Assembly: GCA_963811685.1 (NCBI GenBank)
Contig: CAWESK010000008.1
Location: 1-64,000, forward strand
From: CAIWHR01 sp963811685
GTDB lineage: Bacteria > Pseudomonadota > Gammaproteobacteria > Burkholderiales > Casimicrobiaceae
Direction: 5' to 3'
DNA: 64,000 bases
Below the pieces are notes generated by a model. It worked only from the letters and a program-made list of their open reading frames with translations. It had not been told where the DNA came from and did not search any database. Numbering within the stretch: position 1 is the first letter of the stretch; the number at the start of each line of letters is the position of its first letter. Positions 37,738 through 48,100 of the stretch are shown here, piece by piece. The position numbers were made by a program, and so were the translations under genes.

Positions 37738-39810
37738 CTACGCCGGCTGCCGGATGTCGGTCAGTCCGATCTTGGCGAGCAGCGGCCCGACGGATGGATC
37801 GCGACCGCGGAAGGCCCGGTACGCCTCCGCCGGCGGCAGCGTGCCACCCGACGAGTACACGTAGCGCAGCAGCCGCCCCGCAACCTCGGGATCGAACGGA
37901 TCGCCCGCCTCGACGAAAGCGTCGAAGCCGTCGGCGTCGAGAACCTCGGCCCACTGGTAGACGTAGTAGCCCGCCGCATAGCTCGAGCCCGAGAACAGGT
38001 GACCGAAGTGGGGCAGCCGGTGGCGGGGCACGATATCGCGCGGCATGCCGATGCGCTCGAGCTCGGCGCGCTCGAATTCGCCGATGTCGACGCCGCCGGC
38101 ATCCGGGCGCGCGTGCAACGCCATGTCGACCAGCGCGCAGGCCGTGTACTCGACCGTGTCGATGCCCTTGTTGAAGCGCCGCGCTTCGAGCAGGCGCTCG
38201 ATCAGGGCATCCGGAATCGGCTCGTTCGTCGCGTGATGCAGCGCATGGCGCTTCAGCACCGCGGGCTCGACCCCCCAGTGCTCGAAGATCTGCGACGGCA
38301 GCTCGACGAAATCGCGCAGCACGTGCGTGCCCGAGAGACGCTCGTAGGTCACGTTCGACAGCAGGCCGTGCAGCCCATGACCGAATTCGTGGAACAGCGT
38401 GCGCACGTCGTCGGCCGAGAGAAGCGTCGGCTCGCCGGCCGGGGCCTTGGCAAAGTTGTTGTTGTTGACGACGATCGGCAGCACGTCGCCGTCGATGCGC
38501 GACTGCCAGCGATAGGCGCTCATCCATGCACCGCCGCGCTTCGTCGGGCGCGCGAAATTGTCGCTCAGGAAGACGCCGATCATCCGGTCGCCATCCTTTC
38601 CGCCGTGCACTTCGAAGACGCGAACGTCGGGGTGATAGGCGTGCAGATCCTTGCGCTCGACAAACCGGATTCCGAACAGCCGGTGCGCCGTGTCGAAGGC
38701 AGCGGCCAGCATCCGCTCGAGCGAAAAATACGGCTTGATCGCAGCGTCGTCCAGCCGATATCGCGCCTTGCGGACCTTCTCGGCGTAATAGCGCCAGTCC
38801 CAGGGCTCGATCGCGTGCGTCGCGCCTTCGGCTGCGGCCACTTCGCGGAGCGCATCGCGCTCTTCGGCGGCGCGAACCTTTGCCGGCTCCCATATCTGCT
38901 CGAACAGGCGCGCGACCGCCTCGGGCGTGCCGGCCATCCGGTCGACCAGCGCGTAATCCGCGTAATGCCGATAACCGTGGAGCCGCGCCTGTTCGTTGCG
39001 CAACGCCAGAATCTCGCGCGCGACCGGCCGGTTGTCGTGCTCGCCGTCGTGCTCGCCGCGTCGGTTCCAGGCGTCGAACACCTGCTGGCGAAGGTCGCGC
39101 CGATCCGAGAACATGAGAAACGGCGCAACAAGAGAGCGCGACAGCGTGATCATCCAGACATCGGGCTCGCCGCGCTCGTGCGCCGCCTCGCGCGCTGCCG
39201 CCCGCAGGTCGGCCGGCAGTCCCGCGAGATCCCGTTCGTCCTTGAGAACGAGGCGGAAGCTCGCTTCGTCGGCGAGGACGTTCTGGCTGAAGCGGGTCGT
39301 GAGCGCGGCCAGGCGTTCCTCGATCGCGGCATATCGTGTCTTGGCCGCGCCGGAAAGACGCGCACCGGCGCGCACGAAATCGAGATGGATGCGCTCGACC
39401 AGCCGCGATTGCTCAGGTGTCAAGGCAAGCTCTCCGCGCCGCTGCATCACCGCGTCGATGCGCGAGAAGATCCGCGCGTCGAGATGGATCGCGCTGTAAT
39501 GCGCGGCAAGGCGCGGCGACATCTCGCGCTCGACCGCCTGCAGCGCCGGCGAGGTCTCCGACGCCGCCAGGTTGAAGAAGACCTGGCTGATGCGCGTGAG
39601 CTCACGGCCGCCACGGTCGAGCGCCGCGAGCGTGTTGTCGAAGGTCGCCGGCTCCGGGTTCGTGGCGATGGCATCGATCTCGGCACGGTGCGATCGCATC
39701 GCATGGTCGAACGCGGGAGCGAAGTGCTCCGGACGAATCGCGTCGAACGGCGGCAGGCCGAACGGCGTGTTCCAGGGTTGCAGCAGCGGATTGTCGGTGG
39801 TTTCGGTCAT
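37738..39810 (-). CDS. M3-family oligopeptidase (PrlC/oligopeptidase A-like)
   Basis: A thimet-type zinc oligopeptidase of about 690 residues. The HEXXH motif is in LFHEFGHGLHGLLSNVTYE, with the downstream Glu in DFVELPSQIFEHW. The N-terminus (NPLLQPWNTPFGLPPFDAIRPEHF) matches oligopeptidase A. No signal peptide, so it is cytoplasmic and would degrade short peptides, in keeping with the adjacent peptide transporters. I chose ATG 39810 (MTETTDN); the frame extends 12 codons upstream. It converges with the DHDPS-like gene, eight bases apart. Confidence 0.94.
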   Translation of the reverse strand: MTETTDNPLLQPWNTPFGLPPFDAIRPEHFAPAFDHAMRSHRAEIDAIATNPEPATFDNTLAALDRGGRELTRISQVFFNLAASETSPALQAVEREMSPRLAAHYSAIHLDARIFSRIDAVMQRRGELALTPEQSRLVERIHLDFVRAGARLSGAAKTRYAAIEERLAALTTRFSQNVLADEASFRLVLKDERDLAGLPADLRAAAREAAHERGEPDVWMITLSRSLVAPFLMFSDRRDLRQQVFDAWNRRGEHDGEHDNRPVAREILALRNEQARLHGYRHYADYALVDRMAGTPEAVARLFEQIWEPAKVRAAEERDALREVAAAEGATHAIEPWDWRYYAEKVRKARYRLDDAAIKPYFSLERMLAAAFDTAHRLFGIRFVERKDLHAYHPDVRVFEVHGGKDGDRMIGVFLSDNFARPTKRGGAWMSAYRWQSRIDGDVLPIVVNNNNFAKAPAGEPTLLSADDVRTLFHEFGHGLHGLLSNVTYERLSGTHVLRDFVELPSQIFEHWGVEPAVLKRHALHHATNEPIPDALIERLLEARRFNKGIDTVEYTACALVDMALHARPDAGGVDIGEFERAELERIGMPRDIVPRHRLPHFGHLFSGSSYAAGYYVYQWAEVLDADGFDAFVEAGDPFDPEVAGRLLRYVYSSGGTLPPAEAYRAFRGRDPSVGPLLAKIGLTDIRQPA

Positions 39811-39859
39811 GGTCGTCTCGCAGGAGAGATTCACATTATCGCGCATACCGCGGAAGCGA

Positions 39860-41572
39860 TCAGCCGACCGCCACTTCCACCGTCACGTACCCTACCCGGC
39901 AGCTTCCCACCTTCACCGAGAGCGTTCCCTTTCCCTTCGCCACGAGCGTGACGTAACGCTCGTGCGGATTGCCGCGCGTCCATGGCATGAAGATGCTGGG
40001 ACCGCCATAGAGCCCCGCGCCCCAGCCGTCGAGATGGCCGATGTCGACGACCGCCTCGGCAGGCGCCACGACCTCGACGCCCTCCCCGCGCGCAGTAAGG
40101 CGCAGCGGTTCCGCGTGCGGCAGCTTTTGCGCCGACGGGATGCCACAGGTGCCGAGGTAGCCGCGGTTGGCGATGCGCAGCTCGATGCGCGTGTGACCGC
40201 CCGCCACCTCGCGCTTCGCGACTTCGACGATGACGCGCGGCACGAGCGCCGCCACGCGCAGGAACGCGGCGCTTTGCGCTGCGCACGTCTCGGCTATTTT
40301 CTCGTACGGGGGATTCCAGACACCGACGCGCGGATCGAAGCCGTTGACCTCGACCTCGCCGAGCTGCGGGTGCGCCACCTTCTTCCAGCGCCCGAACACG
40401 CGCCCCTTGTTTTGCTCGCGGTCGAATTTGGCGAGCGACACAATGTCCTTGCGCCCGAACTTGAAGTAATGCTCGACAAAGGGCTTCTTGCGCTCGATCC
40501 CGAGCTGCTTGAAGAGGTCCCACAGCTCGATGACATAGGCGAGCGCGCCGCGCTGGTGATACGCGTAATCCGAAAGATCGCCGTAGATCGGCTTCTCGGG
40601 CTCGTAGAGAAACTCGTGATAGCCACTCACCGTGGCATAACCCGTGTGCTCGGTCATCCACGCCTCGACCTGCTCGAAGATCGCGAGATCCCCGGGGTTC
40701 ATCTTGCTGTCGGGCTTGTCGCCGAGCGGACGGATCAACACGCCGCCAAACGTGTGCAGGTTGAGCCACGCGAAGATGTTCGGGTGGCCGGTGGCGAATT
40801 CCAGGATCGCGCGCGTCTCGGGCGCGCTGCCGGGGTAATGTCCCGCGCCCTCCTGCTGCGACTCCGGCGCCCACGAATACGGGAAATTGCGATTGAAGTC
40901 GTACAGGTTGTCGGACAGGAAATGAGGGCTCGGGATGCGCCGGCCGTCGAAGTTGACGATGCGCCCCTCCGGATAGAGCTTGAAGTACGGGCCCGGATCC
41001 TCGGGCATGCGCGCGCCCATCACCGCAGGGTCGAGCGGCTGGCCGTTCTCGCCGCGCACTTCGACGAGCTCGCCGTCCGGATCCTCTTTCCGCATGTAGC
41101 CCGCGATGCCGTCGCCGTCGATGTCGACGCTTTCCCAATACGCATGATCCTTGTTGGCGCGGTCGTTGACCGGGCTCGAGCGGACGTAGCGTCCCTTGGT
41201 GAGGACCTCCTCCGCGCCGTCGGGAGAAATGCGCGGGACGATGTAAAAGAGCGCGTCCTTCAACGCGTCCGCCATATGGCCGGGGAATGGCTTGCCGCCT
41301 ACGTCGCGGCTGCCTTGGTGAAGCGCAAGGACGTCCTCCGCCATGGCGAGCGCGACGCTCGACCCGCAAAGCTCCGACGCGTGCATGTTGCCGTCGATCC
41401 AGATCGCGGGCCGCACGTCGTCGGGATTGCGGCCGATGGTGAGGAGCGGAATGTCCCGGCCCTCGGCGCTCTTGCCGATCGAGCTCACGCGGACGATGGC
41501 GGGGTGCTCCTTGGACCATGCGGCGAGCTGGGCGGTGAGCTCGGCGTAATCGAGATATTTCTGGCGGAACAT
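39860..41572 (-). CDS. M14-family zinc carboxypeptidase
   Basis: A 570-residue protein. The carboxypeptidase domain has the zinc motif IWIDGNMHASELCGSS (HxxE) and NLYDFNRNFPYSW for substrate carboxylate binding. WLNLHTFGGVLIRPLG gives the third His, and GALAYVIELWDLFKQLG the catalytic Glu region. A C-terminal beta-sandwich (VIVEVAKREVAGGHTRIEL onward) follows. It opens MFRQKYLDYAELTAQL with no signal peptide, unusual for secreted M14 enzymes, so a cytoplasmic peptide-processing role is plausible. It is followed by the M3 peptidase 49 bases later. Confidence 0.92.
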   Translation of the reverse strand: MFRQKYLDYAELTAQLAAWSKEHPAIVRVSSIGKSAEGRDIPLLTIGRNPDDVRPAIWIDGNMHASELCGSSVALAMAEDVLALHQGSRDVGGKPFPGHMADALKDALFYIVPRISPDGAEEVLTKGRYVRSSPVNDRANKDHAYWESVDIDGDGIAGYMRKEDPDGELVEVRGENGQPLDPAVMGARMPEDPGPYFKLYPEGRIVNFDGRRIPSPHFLSDNLYDFNRNFPYSWAPESQQEGAGHYPGSAPETRAILEFATGHPNIFAWLNLHTFGGVLIRPLGDKPDSKMNPGDLAIFEQVEAWMTEHTGYATVSGYHEFLYEPEKPIYGDLSDYAYHQRGALAYVIELWDLFKQLGIERKKPFVEHYFKFGRKDIVSLAKFDREQNKGRVFGRWKKVAHPQLGEVEVNGFDPRVGVWNPPYEKIAETCAAQSAAFLRVAALVPRVIVEVAKREVAGGHTRIELRIANRGYLGTCGIPSAQKLPHAEPLRLTARGEGVEVVAPAEAVVDIGHLDGWGAGLYGGPSIFMPWTRGNPHERYVTLVAKGKGTLSVKVGSCRVGYVTVEVAVG

Positions 41573-41652
41573 TGGTGGTTTTCCTTGGACGGTCGCTCTA
41601 GCGGGCCGCCATTATCGCCTGACCGGAGACTTCGCGCGCTCGTGCGCGGAGA

Positions 41653-42420
41653 TCAGCGGTGCGCGGCACGCGCCTGGCGCGATGCATAAAGACAGATCCC
41701 CGCAGCGACGGAGACGTTGAGGCTCTCGACGGCGCCGGCGAGCGGGATGCCGACGATGCGGTCGCACAGCTCGCGGGTGAGCCGCCGCAGGCCGCTGCCT
41801 TCGGCGCCGAGCACCCATGCGACAGGGCCGGTGACATCGGCGTCGAACAGGCTTTCACCGCCGGCGTCGGCACCGAGGATCCAGACCCCGCGTTCCTTCA
41901 AATCGCGCAGTGCGCGCGCGAGGTTGGTGACCGTGATCACCGGCACCGTGTCGGCTGCGCCGCTGGCGGCTTTTGCCACCGTCGCGTTGACGCCGACGGC
42001 GCGATCCTTCGGAATGATGACCGCGTGCGCGCCGAACGCGTCCGCGCTGCGCAAGCAAGCGCCGAGATTATGGGGATCGGTGACGCCATCGAGCACCAGC
42101 AGCAGCGGTGCTTCCTGCGCGCCGTCGAGGACTTCGTCGAGGGTGAGTTCGGGCGTCGCCGCATCGACGATCGCGACCACGCCCTGGTGATGCTCGGTGC
42201 CTGCCATTTCGCGCAGGCGCTGCGCATCGGCGACGGTGACCGGACATCCCGCCGATTCCGCGCGGGCGACGATGTCGCGCAGCCGCGGGCCCTGGCGGGC
42301 TTCGGCGACGAAGAGCGAGCGCACCGATTCCGGCCGCTGGCGCAAACGCGCGATGACGGCGTGAAAGCCGTGGAGAGTTCGGGTCGACGACAAGGAAGGA
42401 CGACGCGACGCGAGCGGCAT
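41653..42420 (-). CDS. rlmB: 23S rRNA (guanosine-2'-O-)-methyltransferase RlmB
   Basis: A 255-residue SpoU-class enzyme modifying a ribose in 23S rRNA (Gm2251 in E. coli). The N-terminal L30-like domain is STRTLHGFHAVIARL. The SPOUT domain has LVLDGVTDPHNLGACLRSA, WVLGAEGSGLRRL and IPLAGAVESLNVSVAAGICL. I chose ATG 42420. As sequenced, the preceding TPR gene runs into this frame with no stop, which I attribute to an upstream one-base insertion. It is the tail of the electron-transfer gene run but functionally unrelated. Confidence 0.94.
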   Translation of the reverse strand: MPLASRRPSLSSTRTLHGFHAVIARLRQRPESVRSLFVAEARQGPRLRDIVARAESAGCPVTVADAQRLREMAGTEHHQGVVAIVDAATPELTLDEVLDGAQEAPLLLVLDGVTDPHNLGACLRSADAFGAHAVIIPKDRAVGVNATVAKAASGAADTVPVITVTNLARALRDLKERGVWILGADAGGESLFDADVTGPVAWVLGAEGSGLRRLTRELCDRIVGIPLAGAVESLNVSVAAGICLYASRQARAAHR

Positions 42421-42485
42421 CGCAACGTCGCGCCAGTGTAGCGCAAGCCCGGGCGCGTTGCGGCACGCGCTGGGCACGCGATGCG

Positions 42486-42897
42486 TTACTTCGGCGGAGC
42501 CGCGCCTGCCCGCTGCCTTCTTCGCGGCAGCCTGCTCGTCGATGAAGGCCTGATTGCCCGGCATCTTCTGCAACGCCCTGCCGAAGGCGTCGACGGCCTC
42601 CTCATAGCGTCTCATCTGGACGTAGCTCCGTGCGAGCAGCGCCCAGTCGTCAGCCGTCCCGTCGTTGGCTTTCAGCCGTTGGGCCAGGCGATCGGCGGCA
42701 ACCTCGATCGAAGGCACCGCCGCGGCGGGGACCGAATTTCCCTCGGTCGCCGGAGGTCTCACGCCGACCCGCGGCGCGGCATCCGCGGCGGACTGGCCGG
42801 TGCGCGATGAAACCATGACGTACAGCCCTCCCGCAGTCGCCAGGACGGCGACCGCGGCAAGTCCGACGATTCCATAGAGCCATTTGCGATCAAGCAT
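42486..42897 (-). CDS. CcmI/CycH-like TPR protein (frameshift at C-terminus)
   Basis: About 136 residues: an N-terminal membrane anchor (WLYGIVGLAAVAVLATAGGLYVM), a variable linker, and a TPR region (DDWALLARSYVQMRRYEEAVDAFGRAL) that resembles the C-terminal domain of the cytochrome c biogenesis factor CcmI/CycH. As read, it continues into rlmB. An extra G near 42510-42515 removed would give an ending AAGAAPPK at the TAA of 42486-42488, and the 412-nt span is three n plus one. Directly downstream of the multiheme cytochrome genes, it plausibly assists their maturation (inference). Confidence 0.65.
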
Positions 42898-42914
42898 CGT
42901 GCCCGTCTTTCCGT

Positions 42915-45110
42915 TCAAAGGTCCCAGCGCCAGCCCGCGTAATAGAAGCGCCGGCGCACATTGTCGACGATGACGGGGCTGTTCGTGTGCGAAATTTCGT
43001 AGTCGGCCTCGGCCTCGATCGAGAACCGATCCTTGACCCGCCACAGCAGATGGAGGCCCGGCGTGGTCCGCGTGAGCGTCGTGTCGTGAGTGTCGGTCTG
43101 CCGATACCAGCGAAGCAGGGGCTCGACGAGCACATCCTGCCAGACGTTGAAACGGAAATCGAGCCCGAGCTGCACCGCATTGATGTCGCGCGACGTGAGG
43201 TAGCTGCCGTTCGCCACGAGAATGTCCTGCCAGGGCGTCAGGTTGTTCGCGATCGCCTGCAGCGTGTACGTATAGACATTCCCCGTCGATGGCACGCCCG
43301 GATAATTCGTTCCAAAGGCGGGCGTCCCGGTGAGCGACGATATCCGGAAATCGCCGCCGAGCTGCCATCGGGGAGACAGCTGCTGCGTGACGCCGAGAAA
43401 GGCGACACGCGAGACCGGCGTCACCGCCTTGGCAAGGTCTCGCGTCGCATCGAGGCCGAGCGTCTGCACGAGGTTGCCGATGTTCGAAGCGGGATCGACG
43501 ACCAGCGCGTTCGTCAGCTGCAGCGTCGGCGTGCGGCGATAGTCGTACAGGAGATTGAGCGACGTTCCCGTGGGAAACTGCACGTTGCCCTGCACCATCG
43601 CGATGCTCGTGGCGCGAAACGTCGGATCGTAGTCGAGCAGCGAGTAGACGTTCCACGACGCGTCGAAGTACCTGAGCTCGCCGCCGATGCCGGTACGGTC
43701 TTCGTAGCCCGATACGTTCTGCCGGATGGCAAACATGTTGCCGCTCCAACGGCCCGCGAGGTTCTCGGCCTCGACGTTGGCGCCGTAGAACGTTTTTTTC
43801 GTCCCTCCGAGCTGCGACTCCACCGGCTGCCCTACCACTCCACCGACGCGCCAGTTGTCGGCAAAACCCCAGCTCGCGACCGCGCCATCGAACAAGCCGA
43901 GCACGCCACCCGTCGTCGCCGACTGGCGGCCGAAGCGTCCCATCAGCTGCGCCGGTTGATAGCGCGTCTCCGCGTACAGCGCATTGAGCTGATTGGAATT
44001 GCCCACGCCCTTGAGGAAATTGACGAGGTACGATTCGCGCACCACGATGCGATTGTCCCAGTTGGCGTCGCGATAGCGCGTCGTGAGGTCGACGGTGTTC
44101 GCCAGTTGCGACTGATCGATCCCGGACAGGTTGGCCGTATCGATGGTCGTGGCACCGGTCGCCGGCGTGACGATCGTCGTCGTCGTGGTTCGCGACTGCC
44201 CGCCGTAGTAGTACTGCGAAATGCTTCCCCAATACGTGACGGCTCCGGGTCGCGCAGCGCCCGCCACACCCGCAGGCGTTGCAGCCAGTGCCGCGAGGCG
44301 TTGCCGAATGCGGTCGGCGCCGGGGCCGTCGGGATAAAGCTTCAGATACAGCTCGTACTCCGCCTTCGCTTTCGCGGTCTCGTCCAGGCGCTCCCGGGCG
44401 AGACCGATCTGTTCCTGCGCTTCCTGCGACCACGCGTTGGGCGGCAGATTCAGCAATCGATTGAGCAAGCCGACCGCCCTTTCGAAGTCGCCCGACTCGA
44501 GTGCTGCTCGCGCGTCGCGCGCGAGCTCCGCGGCGTTGCGCTCCACATCGTTCGTCGGCGTCGCCTGGATGGTGGAGGGAGGGAGCTTGACGCCCTCCGG
44601 CCGAAGCGGCTTCAGCTTCGCGATCTGCTCGTCGGAAAGCGGGATCAGCAGCAACAACGACGACGCGTTCTCCGGGCGGAGACGAAACCTCACGGGCGAC
44701 GCGAACTGGATGTCGAGGCGACGCAACTGGCCAGGCGGCTGCGACGGATAGGTGACCGTGAATGCCGGCACGAGATCCGTCGGATTCGGGCGCCGCTGCT
44801 CCTCGACGACGGTACGCGACGCCTCGTCTCCCGCCGTGATCTGGAAGTACACCTGGATCAGGCTGCCCTCGTTGGCCGGCACGTGGCGAATGTACTGGAT
44901 CAACGCCGCGAACTTGACGCGGACGAGCGCATTGGCGCCATCGTTGGTGACCTCGACCGAATCGAGCAGTTGCGCGACCGCAGCCGGAGCATGCACCGAC
45001 AGCGCGACGACCGCGATGCCGCACACACGTCGGACAAAGCTGCGCAGAAGCGTCCGCGTCGACAATCCGGCCACGGGCAAACACCACCCGGCAGAGGCTG
45101 CGATGCGCAC
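42915..45110 (-). CDS. TPR plus outer-membrane beta-barrel protein
   Basis: A secreted protein of about 731 residues. After a signal-like segment (CGIAVVALSVHAPAAVAQ) comes a beta-rich AMIN-like region (LLDSVEVTNDGANALVRVKF), then TPR helices (ALESGDFERAVGLLNRLLNL) and about 400 residues of alternating strands ending in the outer-membrane-type terminus AGWRWDL. I chose GTG 45110, three bases after the stop of the giant cytochrome; the open frame goes further upstream inside that gene. Its location between multiheme cytochromes suggests a porin-like partner, functionally comparable to MtrB-type sheaths, but I see no sequence identity to MtrB. Confidence 0.7.
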   Translation of the reverse strand: MRIAASAGWCLPVAGLSTRTLLRSFVRRVCGIAVVALSVHAPAAVAQLLDSVEVTNDGANALVRVKFAALIQYIRHVPANEGSLIQVYFQITAGDEASRTVVEEQRRPNPTDLVPAFTVTYPSQPPGQLRRLDIQFASPVRFRLRPENASSLLLLIPLSDEQIAKLKPLRPEGVKLPPSTIQATPTNDVERNAAELARDARAALESGDFERAVGLLNRLLNLPPNAWSQEAQEQIGLARERLDETAKAKAEYELYLKLYPDGPGADRIRQRLAALAATPAGVAGAARPGAVTYWGSISQYYYGGQSRTTTTTIVTPATGATTIDTANLSGIDQSQLANTVDLTTRYRDANWDNRIVVRESYLVNFLKGVGNSNQLNALYAETRYQPAQLMGRFGRQSATTGGVLGLFDGAVASWGFADNWRVGGVVGQPVESQLGGTKKTFYGANVEAENLAGRWSGNMFAIRQNVSGYEDRTGIGGELRYFDASWNVYSLLDYDPTFRATSIAMVQGNVQFPTGTSLNLLYDYRRTPTLQLTNALVVDPASNIGNLVQTLGLDATRDLAKAVTPVSRVAFLGVTQQLSPRWQLGGDFRISSLTGTPAFGTNYPGVPSTGNVYTYTLQAIANNLTPWQDILVANGSYLTSRDINAVQLGLDFRFNVWQDVLVEPLLRWYRQTDTHDTTLTRTTPGLHLLWRVKDRFSIEAEADYEISHTNSPVIVDNVRRRFYYAGWRWDL

Positions 45111-45112
45111 GA

Positions 45113-48100
45113 TCAGAATCCGCCGTCGGTCGATCGGTGCCGTGGCGGAATCGACTTCTTGGTCAACGTCAGCGACGGGTTCGCGTAGACGTGGCACGAG
45201 GCCGTGCAGTTCTTGAGCTCCGTGACGGAATACAAAAGCTTCGGCGAATCGACCTTCACGTGCGCTTCCGGCTTGAACGATCCCGCGTGACAGCCTGCGC
45301 AATCGGGCTTGTAGCCGCCAAACTTCCAGGCAATCACTTCACTGTTCGTCTTGTGGCAGCTTGCACACGTGACACCGCCACTGTGGCGGACGAACGCGGG
45401 CGAAACGTGCGTGTACGAGCGTCACCGGCACCCAGCTCGTGGTGCGGTGGCACGAGTCGCAGGATTTGGCCGTTACGAAGTGGTTCGCAGGCTTGCCCCT
45501 CGCGCCGGCACCGTTATGGCAGGTGACGCAGGAATTCGGCGCGATGCCGGTGTGCGTGAAATTCGCCGGCACCCACGCGGTCGTGCGGTGGCATGAATCG
45601 CACGACATCGACGTCGGCAGATGCTTACCGGGTTTGCCCCTGGCCGCGGCGCCGTTGTGGCAGGTGAAGCACGCACCGGGCGTCACACCGACGTGGCTGA
45701 ATTTGCCAGGAGGCGCGACGGGCGGCGAAGTCATCGGCGGAAGCGGCGGCGAGCGTGGGGGTGCCACTGGCGGCGCTGGCGGAGTCACCGGCGGCGCGAC
45801 CACAGGCGTCGGCGGCGAGATCGTGGCGGCGATTTCGGTGGCGAGACCGGCGAAGTCGACGGCGGCGCGGCGACCGGCACCGGGCCCGAGCTTGGCGGTG
45901 TCGTGCCCGTCCCCGGCGGCGGATTCCCGGATGGCGCTCCGCCCGTCGTAGTTCCAGGTTTTGCAGACGTCGGCCGATTGCCGCCGTCGAAGGATGTCGT
46001 GTTGTGACAGCCCTTGCAGTCAACTCCCGCATGGTGACTGGGCGAATCGCGAACGACGACGGTCACTCCGTACCACATGTTCCTCATGCCGGTCTCGTGG
46101 CAGCTCATGCATGTCATCGCCCCAACCGGTGTGTGATTCATCCTGGTTCCGGCGAAGGTCGTGAAATTGCCCGGCGCGTGACAACTTTCGCAGGCAATGG
46201 CGCCCGTCGGAAGGTGATTGACCGGTTTTGTCTTGACGGTCACGCCGGTGAACGACTTGCCGGTGTCGTGGCAGGTGGCACATCCGCTCGTGATGCCGGT
46301 GTGCTGCATCGGCGTGCCCGGACCGAACTTGGACGTCGACGCGTGACAGGTCACGCAGTCGGCATTGGTCGGGATGTGGCCCGCTTCCCTGCGGCAGCGG
46401 CGTCACGCCGAAGAACGGCGTTCCCGCTCGCTCCGACCGCATGACACGTCGTGCAGCCGCTGCTGATGCCGGCGTGGTTCATCACCCCCGGCTTGTAGGA
46501 ACCCGGCAGGCTCGTGTGACACAGCGTGCACGCCTGCGTCGTCGGAATGTGATTCGCCGGCTTGCCGCGTCACTCCGGTCGTGAACGAGGTGGTCGAGCT
46601 GTGGCAGGTCCCGCAATCGCCGGTCGGCGGATGTGCGGCATCCTGTGCCGCCGTCGGCCGAGTGACGATGGACACTCCGGTGAAGCTCTTGCCCGTCTCG
46701 TGGCAGGTCGCGCACGGCGTTCCCGCCACCGGCGTGTGGTTCATCGGCGTGCCGGGACCGAACTTGGACGTCGACGCGTGACATGTGACGCAGTCCGCAT
46801 TGGTCGGGATGTGACCTGAACCCTGCGGCAGCGGCGTCACGCCGAAGAACGCCGTCCCGGTCGCGCCGGCGGCATGACACGTCGTGCAGCCGCTGCTGAT
46901 CCCGGTGTGCTGCATCGCCGTGCCGGCGAAACTGGTGAAGTTGCTCGCCGCGTGACAGGTTTCGCAGGTCGCGGTCGTGGGAAGGTGATTGGCTGGCTTC
47001 GTCTTGAGGTTGGTCACGCCGGTGAACGACTTGCCGGTGTCGTGGCAGGTGGCACAACCGCTCGTGATGCCGGTGTGCTGCATCGGCGTGCCGGGCCGAA
47101 CTTGGTCGTCGACGCGTGACAGGTCACGCAGTCGGCACTGGTCGGGATGTGGCCCGCATCCCTGCGGCAGCGGCGTCACGCCGTAGAACGGAGTACCGCG
47201 TCGCCCCGACCGCATGACACGTCGTGCAGCCGCTGCTGATGCCCGCTGTGGTTCATCACCCCCGGCTTGTAGGAACCCGGCAGGCTCGTGTGACACAGCG
47301 TGCACGCCTGCGTCGTCGGAATGTGATTCGCCGGCTTGCCGCGTCACTCCGGTCGTGAACGAGGTGGTCGAGCTGTGGCAGGTCCCGCAATCGCCGGTCG
47401 GCGGATGCGCCGCATCCTGTGCCGCCGTCGGCCGGGTGACGATCGTCACGCCGGTGAAGCTCTTGCCCGTCTCGTGGCAGGTCGCGCACGGCGTTCCCGC
47501 CACCGGCGTGTGGTTCATCGGCGTGCCGGGACCGAACTTGGTCGTCGACGCGTGACAGCGTCACGCAGTCCGCGTTGGTCGGGATGTGACCCGATCCCTG
47601 CGGCAGCGGCGTCACGCCGAAGAACGCCGTCCCGGTCGCGCCGGCCGCGTGACACGTCGTGCAGCCGCTGCTGATGCCCGTGTGCTGCATCGCCGTGCCG
47701 GCGAAACTGGTGAAGTTGGTCGCCGCGTGGCAGGTCTCGCAGGTCGCGGTCGTCGGCACGTGGTTGGCCGGCTTGGTCTTGAGGTTGGTCACGCCGGTGA
47801 AGCGACTTGCCGGTGTCGTGGCAGGTGGCACAACCGCTCGTGATGCCGGTGTGCTGCATCGGCGTGCCCGGACCGAACTTGGTCGTCGACGCGTGACAGG
47901 TCACGCAGTCAGCACTGGTCGGGATGTGGCCCGCTTCCCTGCGGCAGCGGCGTCACGCCGAAGAACGGCGTCCCGGTCGCTCCGACCGCGTGACAGGTCG
48001 TGCAGCCGCTGCTGATGCCGGCGTGGTTCATCACCCCCGGCTTGTAGGAACCCGGCAGGCTCGTGTGACACAGCGTGCACGCCTGCGTCGTCGGAATGTG

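Noticed and set aside
41653..45087. One minus-strand frame of 1144 codons joining barrel region, TPR and RlmB
   Set aside because: It is out of frame with the barrel gene and joins TPR to RlmB only because a stop is lost by an apparent insertion. RlmB has its own normal start at 42420.
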